Source: Pseudomonadota bacterium (GTDB taxonomy: Bacteria; Pseudomonadota; Gammaproteobacteria; Xanthomonadales; Rhodanobacteraceae). Taken from it: a stretch of 9,006 nucleotides of DNA. Of this stretch, positions 1 through 5,182 are shown piece by piece (the first letter of the stretch is position 1; the number at the start of each line of letters is the position of its first letter). The stretch is from positions 1 to 9,006 of the forward strand of contig JAJXTX010000094.1 in the NCBI GenBank assembly GCA_021783385.1. Direction: 5' to 3'. A program made the translations under genes and the position numbers. Under the pieces are notes generated by a model. The model was not told the DNA's origin. It did no database searches and was given only the letters and a program-made list of their open reading frames with translations.

Positions 1-18
1 TGGCCGTGCGCTGAGCGT

Positions 19-969
19 TCAGCCGAACCGATCCGCCAGCTTGTCGGTGGCCTGCACCAGCTGATCCACGATCGCCGGCTCGGTCGCCGCATGCCCGGCC
101 AGCACGATATGCAGCTCGGCCTCGGGCCACGCGGCGGCGAGGTCGTACGCGCTTTTCGCCGGGCAGACGATGTCGTAGCGGCCCTGCACGATGGTGGCGG
201 GAATATGCCGGATCTTCGGCACGTCCCGCAGCAGCTGGTCGGCCTGCAGCCAGCCGTGGTGGCGGAAGTAGTGCGCCTCGATCCGCGCCAGGCTCAGCGC
301 CACTCCGGGCGCGGCGAAGCCGGCTTCGGTGGCGGGGCTTTCCTCCAGCGTGATGGCGCCGCCCTCCCACGCGCCCCACGCCTGTGCGGCGGCGAGCCGC
401 ACCGCTTCGTCGTCGCCGGTGAGGCGGCGCCAGTAAGCCTCCATCATCTCGCCGCGCTCGTCGGCGGGGATCGCTGCCGTATAGCGCGCCCATTTTTCCG
501 GCAGCAGCCACGACGCGCCGCCCTCCTCGTAGAACCAGCGGATCTCCGCCGGCCGGCACAGGAAGATGCCGCGCAGCACCAGCCCCAGCACGCGCTCCGG
601 ATGCGCCTGCGCGTACGCCAGTCCCAGCGTGGACCCCCACGAGCCGCCGAACACCACCCAGCGCTCGATGCCCAGCTGCCGGCGGAGCATCTCGATGTCG
701 GCGACCAGGTGCCAGGTGGTGTTGTCGATGAGGTCGGCGAACGGGCTGGACTGGCCGGCGCCGCGCTGGTCGAACAGCACGATGCGGTAGCGCGCCGGAT
801 CAAAGAAGCGCCGGTGATACCGCGCCAGCCCTGCGCCCGGACCGCCGTGCAGGAACAGCACCGGCAGGCCGGCGGGGTTGCCGCATTCCTCCACTCGCAG
901 CGTGTGGCGCGCATCGACTGCGATGCGCTGGCTGCGGTACGGCTCGATATCGGGATACAGCGTGCGCAT
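19..969 (-). CDS. pip: Proline iminopeptidase (prolyl aminopeptidase, peptidase family S33)
   Basis: This 316-residue protein is an alpha/beta-hydrolase of the type that removes N-terminal proline from peptides, probably in the cytoplasm since no signal peptide is visible. The length is usual for the family. Visible motifs are HGGPG at 41-45 (oxyanion hole), DQRG at 67-70, TTWHLVADIE at 84-93, and GGSWGS at 108-113 with nucleophile Ser110. The likely acid is Asp266 in GRYD, and the likely catalytic base is His293 in AGH. WEG at 201-203 carries Glu202, corresponding to the acidic residue that in studied members binds the substrate amino group. The region after DQRG reads AGQS where I remember C/S-G-R-S in relatives, and the residue after the catalytic His is Ala rather than the more usual Ser. 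The start chosen gives the family-like opening RTLYPDIEPY. No strong Shine-Dalgarno sequence precedes it. The gene is transcribed away from the transporter/GST pair. Confidence 0.95.
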   Translation of the reverse strand: MRTLYPDIEPYRSQRIAVDARHTLRVEECGNPAGLPVLFLHGGPGAGLARYHRRFFDPARYRIVLFDQRGAGQSSPFADLIDNTTWHLVADIEMLRRQLGIERWVVFGGSWGSTLGLAYAQAHPERVLGLVLRGIFLCRPAEIRWFYEEGGASWLLPEKWARYTAAIPADERGEMMEAYWRRLTGDDEAVRLAAAQAWGAWEGGAITLEESPATEAGFAAPGVALSLARIEAHYFRHHGWLQADQLLRDVPKIRHIPATIVQGRYDIVCPAKSAYDLAAAWPEAELHIVLAGHAATEPAIVDQLVQATDKLADRFG

Positions 970-1124
970 GCGGGCTCTCGGCGTCGGAGCAGGGGGATGC
1001 TGCGGATGGTCGCACGGCCGGCCCGGACCGACGCATCAGTCGCGCCGATGTGCAGAAACGGACAGCCGCAGGCCGCGCGATGCGTCAAACTACGCCACGC
1101 TTTCCCGCTACGGATTCGACCCCC

Positions 1125-2048
1125 ATGCGTACCACCGAGCGCCTCGACGGGCGCACCCTCGGCTATATCGCGATCGCGCTCCTGACCTGGTCGTCGGCGT
1201 ATGCGGCGATTGCCTATGCGCTGGTCTCGTTCACCCCGGGCGAGGTGGCGCTCGCGCGGCTGGCAATCGGCTCGGCGTGTTTTGCCGTGCTGCTGCGGAT
1301 CAGGCGCGTGCCGCTGCCGCCGCGGCGCGACTGGCCGGCACTGGCGCTGCTCGGGGTGATCGGTCTGAGCATCTACCACCTGTGCCTCAACTATGCCGAA
1401 ACGCGCATCGCCAGCGGCACTGCCTCGATCCTGCTCGCGTTGATCCCTGCCGCCACGGCCGCAGTGTCGGCCATCTGGCTGCGCGAGCGCCTGCCCGCGC
1501 GCACGTTGACTGGGCTGGGCATTGCGCTGATCGGCGTGGTGCTGGTGGTGCTGACCAGTGGCAAAGACGTCCGGTTTGAACCGAAGGCGGCGCTGGTGCT
1601 GGTCAGCGTGCTGGCCTCGGCGATCTATTTCGTGGGCCAGAAGCCGCTGTTCGCGCGCAGCAGCATGCTGGGTGTCACCGCGTTCACGTTCTTCGCCGGC
1701 ACGCTCGGCGCACTGCCGTTCGGGCTGGCGCTGCCGCAGGCGCTGGCGGCGGCGCCGTGGTCACACGTGGCCGCGCTGCTGTGGCTGGGCATTGCGCCCA
1801 CCTTCGTCGGCTATCTGGCATGGAACGTCGCCTTGCAACGCGTATCGGCCTCGCAGATTTCCAGCTTCATCTATTTCTCGCCGCCGATCGCGGTGCTGAT
1901 CGGCTGGCTGTGGCTGGGCGAGCAGCCCGGCATGCTGACCCTGGTCGGCGGCGCGATCACCGTGCTCGGCGTGGTGCTGGCGAATACGCGCCGGCGCGCC
2001 GTGCCGGTGCCGGCCACCGGCGAACCGAACGTACCGATCACGGAGTGA
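1125..2048 (+). CDS. EamA/DMT-superfamily inner-membrane transporter
   Basis: This 307-residue membrane protein should have about ten transmembrane helices built from two EamA repeats, at roughly residues 13-143 and 153-288. Each repeat ends in the family pattern of a short charged loop followed by a Gly-rich helix: RERLPARTLTGLG from 120 and LGEQPGMLTLVGG from 264. Helix 1 begins near TLGYIAIALL. Family members export metabolites, amino acids or drugs by a proton-linked or exchange mechanism. The substrate cannot be inferred here. The ATG at 1125 is preferred. In-frame ATGs at 1050 and 1080 would add 25 or 15 polar residues with no family-like content. None of the three has a good Shine-Dalgarno sequence; only a weak CGGA lies about 10 bases before 1125. 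The stop lies 6 bp before the GST-like gene, so the two are probably co-translated. Confidence 0.9.
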   Translation: MRTTERLDGRTLGYIAIALLTWSSAYAAIAYALVSFTPGEVALARLAIGSACFAVLLRIRRVPLPPRRDWPALALLGVIGLSIYHLCLNYAETRIASGTASILLALIPAATAAVSAIWLRERLPARTLTGLGIALIGVVLVVLTSGKDVRFEPKAALVLVSVLASAIYFVGQKPLFARSSMLGVTAFTFFAGTLGALPFGLALPQALAAAPWSHVAALLWLGIAPTFVGYLAWNVALQRVSASQISSFIYFSPPIAVLIGWLWLGEQPGMLTLVGGAITVLGVVLANTRRRAVPVPATGEPNVPITE

Positions 2049-2050
2049 GG
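2042..2050 (+). promoter_or_regulatory. Ribosome binding site of the GST gene, overlapping the transporter stop codon
   Basis: The sequence GGAGTGAGG contains two purine-rich anti-16S matches (GGAG and GAGG), lying 9 and 4 bases before the ATG at 2055. The TGA stop of the transporter gene (2046-2048) sits inside it. This fixes the GST start and implies that ribosomes finishing the transporter are delivered next to the GST start, i.e. translational coupling. Confidence 0.7.
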
Positions 2051-2054
2051 TCAC

Positions 2055-2738
2055 ATGCTCGAGCTGCACATCGCCAACAAGAACTACTCGTCCTGGTCGC
2101 TGCGACCGTGGCTGCTGCTGACCGAACTGGGGCTGCCGTTCCGCGAGCAGATGCATCCGTTCGCACCGGGCAGCAACTGGGCGGCGTTCCGCGCGTTCTC
2201 GCCCAACGGCAAGGTGCCGTGCTTGCACGACGACGACACGCGGGTGTGGGATTCACTGGCCATCGTCGAATACCTGGCCGAGCGTCATCCGGCCGTGTGG
2301 CCGTCCGATCCCGTGGCACGCACGTGGGCGCGCTGCGCCACGGCGGAGATGCATGCCGGGTTTCCCGCGCTGCGTCAGCAGTGCTCGATGAGCTGCGGCC
2401 TGCGCGTACGCCTGCACCAGCCGTCGCCCGCGCTCGCCGCCGACATCGCCCGCATCGACGAGTTGTGGAGCGAGGGGCTGCGCCGCTTCGGCGGTCCGTT
2501 CCTGGCCGGTGAGCGTTTCGGCGCGGTCGATGCGTTCTATGCGCCGGTGGTGTTTCGCGCGCAGACCTACGGGCTGGCGTTGGGCGAGGCGTCTGCCGCC
2601 TACGCGCAGCGCATGCTGGCGCGGCCGTCGATGCAGCGCTGGTACGCCGAGGCGCTGGCCGAGCCGTGGCGCGACCAGGGCCACGACGACGAGATCGCCG
2701 CGCTCGGCCAGATCAGCGCCGATCTGCGTACAGGCTAA
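2055..2738 (+). CDS. Glutathione S-transferase family protein
   Basis: This 227-residue cytosolic protein has the two-domain GST layout: a thioredoxin-like N-terminal domain (about 1-80) and an all-helical C-terminal domain (about 95-215). The opening NKNYSSWSLRPWLLL (9-22) is typical of a bacterial GST subfamily in which a Ser or Tyr of the SSWS stretch (S12, S13 or S15) activates glutathione. KVPCL at 53-57 contains the cis-proline (Pro55) and DS at 66-67 is the usual gamma-glutamyl contact of glutathione. FGAVDAFYAP (155-164) carries the conserved N-capping Asp159 of helix 6. Reaction and substrate are not determined by sequence: detoxifying conjugation, reduction, isomerisation or dehalogenation are all possible in this superfamily. 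The adjacent upstream exporter-type transporter suggests, as inference only, a joint stress or detoxification role. Confidence 0.9.
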   Translation: MLELHIANKNYSSWSLRPWLLLTELGLPFREQMHPFAPGSNWAAFRAFSPNGKVPCLHDDDTRVWDSLAIVEYLAERHPAVWPSDPVARTWARCATAEMHAGFPALRQQCSMSCGLRVRLHQPSPALAADIARIDELWSEGLRRFGGPFLAGERFGAVDAFYAPVVFRAQTYGLALGEASAAYAQRMLARPSMQRWYAEALAEPWRDQGHDDEIAALGQISADLRTG

Positions 2739-2765
2739 TCGAACCGGCACCCCAGGCGGCCGCGC

Positions 2766-2802
2766 GGATGGATCCATCCATGCAGATGCCCGACATGCGG
2801 GC
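2766..2802. terminator. Two short dyads between the convergent GST and ubiE genes; possible weak bidirectional terminator
   Basis: The 70-bp convergent spacer holds a perfect 14-bp palindrome GGATGGATCCATCC (2766-2779; 5-bp stem, 4-base loop as RNA). It is followed by GCCCG-ACATG-CGGGC (2788-2802; 5-bp GC stem, 5-base loop). Both would fold on either transcript. No T-run follows on either strand, so this is not a classical intrinsic terminator. The position between two convergent stops is the main argument for a terminating or 3'-end-protecting role. Confidence 0.3.
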
Positions 2803-2808
2803 TGGCGA

Positions 2809-3576
2809 TCAGAACTTGTAGGCCCGATGGATCGCCACGATGCCGCCGCTCAGGTTGCGCACATCGACGCGGCCGAAGCCGGCGCGTTCCATCATGCCCT
2901 TGAGGGTCTGCTGGTCGGGGTGCTTGCGGATCGACTCGGCCAGGTACTGGTAGCTGTCGGCGTCGCCGGCGAACAGCTGGCCAAGCTTCGGCAGGATCTT
3001 GAACGAGTGGAAGTCGTACAGCTTGCCGAAGGTTTCGTTCTGCACGCGCGAGAATTCCAGCACCAGCAGCCGGCCGCCGGGCTTGAGCACGCGGCAGATG
3101 TCGGCCAGCGCCTGGTCCTTGTCGGTGACATTGCGCAGGCCGAACGCCATCGTCACGGCGTCGAAGCTGTTGTCCGGGAACGGCAGCGCCTCGGCGTTGA
3201 GCTGCGCCCAGCGCAGGCCGCTGACCAGGCCGCGATCGGTCATGCGGTCACGACCGACCTCCAGCATGGCGGCGTTGATGTCGCCGACCACCACTTCGCC
3301 TTCGTCGCCGATGACCGGCCTGAGCAGCGCGGCGATGTCGCCGGTGCCGCCGGCCAGGTCCAGCACGCGGTCGCCGCGACGCACCCCGCTGACCGCCACG
3401 AAATGGCGCTTCCACAGTCGGTGGATGCCGAACGACATCAGGTCGTTCATCAGGTCGTAGCTGCGCGCGACCGAGGTGAAGACCTGGCCTACCAGCTTCT
3501 GCTTCTCGGCGACGGGAACATCGCGAAAGCCGAAGTGGGTGGTCGATTCCGGGGCGGGGCGGGGCTGCTCGTTCAT
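2809..3576 (-). CDS. ubiE: Ubiquinone/menaquinone biosynthesis C-methyltransferase UbiE
   Basis: This 255-residue class I SAM-dependent methyltransferase carries out the C-methylation of 2-polyprenyl-6-methoxy-1,4-benzoquinol in ubiquinone synthesis and of demethylmenaquinol where menaquinone is made. It acts at the cytoplasmic face of the membrane. Family landmarks are THFGF (13-17), the first UbiE/COQ5 signature [17 protein letters not shown] (40-56), the SAM-binding motif [10 protein letters not shown] (71-80) and acidic Asp99 after strand 2. Also present are [13 protein letters not shown] (127-139), [10 protein letters not shown] (145-154) and the second signature [15 protein letters not shown] (162-176). 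The C-terminus HRAYKF is nearly the same as in the E. coli protein (HRGYKF), which is about the same length. The ATG at 3576 is preferred because it places THFGF close to the N-terminus, as in relatives. In-frame GTG (3609) and ATG (3606) starts would add 11 or 10 uncharacteristic residues. No Shine-Dalgarno sequence precedes the chosen start. Confidence 0.97.
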   Translation of the reverse strand: MNEQPRPAPESTTHFGFRDVPVAEKQKLVGQVFTSVARSYDLMNDLMSFGIHRLWKRHFVAVSGVRRGDRVLDLAGGTGDIAALLRPVIGDEGEVVVGDINAAMLEVGRDRMTDRGLVSGLRWAQLNAEALPFPDNSFDAVTMAFGLRNVTDKDQALADICRVLKPGGRLLVLEFSRVQNETFGKLYDFHSFKILPKLGQLFAGDADSYQYLAESIRKHPDQQTLKGMMERAGFGRVDVRNLSGGIVAIHRAYKF

Positions 3577-3583
3577 GGACTGG

Positions 3584-3589
3584 ATGTTA
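3584..3589 (-). promoter_or_regulatory. Candidate -10 box of ubiE, spaced for a leaderless transcript
   Basis: On the minus strand the hexamer TAACAT (4 of 6 matches to TATAAT) ends exactly 7 bases before the ubiE ATG. Transcription would then begin at or next to the A of the start codon. That agrees with the lack of a Shine-Dalgarno sequence. No convincing -35 box lies 16-18 bp upstream, so the call is weak. Confidence 0.3.
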
Positions 3590-3661
3590 CAGGATCGAGC
3601 GCCCATCACGGTTCACCAGGGCGGGCCGGACTCGTCCTGCAACGCCGTACCGGAACGCGTC

Positions 3662-5050
3662 TCAAAGCAGGGTTGGCTGACCATCCTGCTTGTAGATCAC
3701 GCCGCCTTTCATCACGAAGCTGACGCGCTGCATCGCGGTGATGTCGTCCAGCGGGTTGCCGGGAACGGCGATCACGTCGGCCTGGCGGCCGGGCGCGATC
3801 TGCCCGAGCTGATCGGACCGGTGCAGCAGTTCGGCGGCGTGGGTGGTGGCGGCCTGCAGCACATACATCGGCGGCATGCCGGCGTCGACCATGTACTTGA
3901 ACTCCTTCGCGTTCTGGCCGTGCGGGTAGACCGCCGCGTCGGTGCCGAAGGCGATCTTCACGCCGGCCCGGTACGCCCGGCCGGCGGTGGCCTGGATGAT
4001 CGGGCCGACCAGCCGGGCCTTGGCCGCCACCTGCGGCGGGTAGTAACCGGGCTTGCCGGCCATCTCCTCGACGTACTTGCCGGCGATGATGGTGGGCACA
4101 TACCAGGTGCCGTGCTGCTTCATCAGCTGCATGTCCTCGGCGTTCATGAAGGTGCCGTGCTCGATCGAGTCGACGCCGCCGAGCACCGCGCGGCGGATCG
4201 CCTCGGCGCCGTGCGCGTGCGCGGCCACGGTGAAGCCATAGTCGTGCGCGGCCGCGACGACAGCCTTGATCTCCTCGATCGTCATCTGCGGGTTGTCGGC
4301 GCTGGCGCTTTCGTCGAGCACGCCGCCGGAGGGCATGATCTTGATCAGGTCCACGCCGTCCTTGTAGTGCTGACGGACCGCCTTCCAGGCGTCCTGCGGA
4401 CTGTTGATGATGCCGTCGGCCGGGCCGGGGTTGCCGGCCAGGTCCTGGCGGTAGCCGTCGGTGGGATCGGCATGGCCGCCGGTGCTGCCGATCGGCACGC
4501 CGGCGGTGAAGATGCGCGGCCCCGGCACGATGCCGGCGTTGATCGCGTTGCGCAGGGCGATCGAGTCATTGTGGTTGTCGCCCACGTTGCGCACCGCGGT
4601 GAAGCCGGCCAGCAGCGTGCGCTTCGCGTAGACGGTCGAGCGGATCGCGTAGTCGGCGGCGTTCCAGCGGAACTGGTCGGTGTAGGCGCTGGGGCTGGTC
4701 TGGTCGGTGAGGTGGGTGTGCGCGTCGATCAGGCCCGGCAGGCAGGTGGCGTCGGCCAGGTCGACGTAGCGATAGCGGCCGCCCGCGGCGGTAGCGGCGG
4801 CCTGGTACGGCCGGGTATCCACGCGGCCGGCATGCAGCTCGCGGATGCGGCCGCCGTCGACGATCAGTGTGGTCTCGCCGAGCAGCTTGCCGGCGGCCGG
4901 ATCGAGCAGTCGCGCGCAGTGCAGCACGCTGACGTCGTGATTGACCGGCGCGTCGGCGGCCGGGGTCAGCGCCGGCAGCGCGAGCATGAGGCCGGCGACG
5001 GCGAGGGCGGCACGGATGCGTGCGGCGACGAGGGCACGGCGACGGTTCAT
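3662..5050 (-). CDS. Exported metal-dependent amidohydrolase (imidazolonepropionase/Xaa-dipeptidase-like)
   Basis: This 462-residue amidohydrolase-superfamily enzyme would hydrolyse an amide or peptide bond using a binuclear metal centre. Residues 1-34 form a signal peptide: Arg-rich start, hydrophobic AALAVAGLMLALPAL, and an Ala-x-Ala-like cleavage region near 30-34. The mature enzyme should therefore act in the periplasm. A small N-terminal beta domain (about 38-105) precedes the TIM barrel. The full ligand set is visible: His111 and His113 in LIDAHTH, Lys237 in DLIKIMPSGGV (the bridging carboxylated lysine), His278/His280 in AAHAH, His298 in SIEHGT and Asp371 in FGTDA. Characterised relatives of this COG1228-type group include Xaa-Arg/Lys dipeptidases and prolidase-like enzymes. 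A dipeptidase is thus plausible but the substrate is unproven. The ATG has a GGAAG Shine-Dalgarno sequence 7 bases upstream. The next gene downstream, ubiE, starts 85 bp after the stop and is functionally unrelated. Confidence 0.9.
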   Translation of the reverse strand: MNRRRALVAARIRAALAVAGLMLALPALTPAADAPVNHDVSVLHCARLLDPAAGKLLGETTLIVDGGRIRELHAGRVDTRPYQAAATAAGGRYRYVDLADATCLPGLIDAHTHLTDQTSPSAYTDQFRWNAADYAIRSTVYAKRTLLAGFTAVRNVGDNHNDSIALRNAINAGIVPGPRIFTAGVPIGSTGGHADPTDGYRQDLAGNPGPADGIINSPQDAWKAVRQHYKDGVDLIKIMPSGGVLDESASADNPQMTIEEIKAVVAAAHDYGFTVAAHAHGAEAIRRAVLGGVDSIEHGTFMNAEDMQLMKQHGTWYVPTIIAGKYVEEMAGKPGYYPPQVAAKARLVGPIIQATAGRAYRAGVKIAFGTDAAVYPHGQNAKEFKYMVDAGMPPMYVLQAATTHAAELLHRSDQLGQIAPGRQADVIAVPGNPLDDITAMQRVSFVMKGGVIYKQDGQPTLL

Positions 5051-5077
5051 GGGGCGCTTCCGACGGGACGGGCATGC

Positions 5078-5107
5078 ATCTTAGGCATGCGCGCCGGGCG
5101 CCGTCAT
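5078..5107 (-). promoter_or_regulatory. Candidate sigma70-type promoter of the amidohydrolase gene
   Basis: Reading the minus strand, ATGACG (5107-5102; 4 of 6 matches to TTGACA) is followed after 18 bp by TAAGAT (5083-5078; 4 of 6 matches to TATAAT). The -10 box ends 27 bases before the ATG, leaving room for the visible GGAAG ribosome binding site. The -10 is bracketed by two GCATGC hexamers (5072-5077 and 5085-5090). Spacing and position fit, but the matches are only moderate. Confidence 0.4.
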
Positions 5108-5115
5108 CCTGCCAT

Positions 5116-5152
5116 GCCGCAGGCCGGCTTGCCGTCAGCCTTGCGCTGCGGC
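5116..5152 (-). terminator. Stem-loop downstream of plsB; possible transcript 3' end
   Basis: A perfect 7-bp GC-rich stem, GCCGCAG (5116-5122) with CTGCGGC (5146-5152), encloses a 23-base loop. The loop region can itself form an alternative AGGC/GCCT pairing (5121-5124 with 5138-5141). It begins about 30 bases after the plsB stop on the minus strand, where a transcript end is expected before the amidohydrolase promoter. No T-run follows, so factor-dependent termination or mere 3'-end protection is as likely as intrinsic termination. Confidence 0.3.
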
Positions 5153-5182
5153 GAGGCGCCGTTGATGTCCCCCGGTGGTGAC

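Noticed and set aside
1060..1088. TTGACG on the minus strand (1088-1083) as a -35 box for the prolyl aminopeptidase gene
   Set aside because: The sequence 17 bp downstream (CTGTCC) does not resemble a -10 box, and no alternative spacing gives a better one.
1050..1124. N-terminal extension of the transporter from upstream ATGs at 1050 or 1080
   Set aside because: The added residues are polar and charged, unlike an EamA N-terminus, and no better ribosome binding site precedes those starts.
91..1185. A 364-codon plus-strand open frame opposite the prolyl aminopeptidase
   Set aside because: It lies entirely antisense to a gene with an intact catalytic triad and then runs into the transporter start. 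It shows no domain.
2509..3723. A 404-codon plus-strand open frame across the GST end and opposite ubiE
   Set aside because: It overlaps the GST C-terminus in another frame and is antisense to ubiE. Its content is a compositional shadow.
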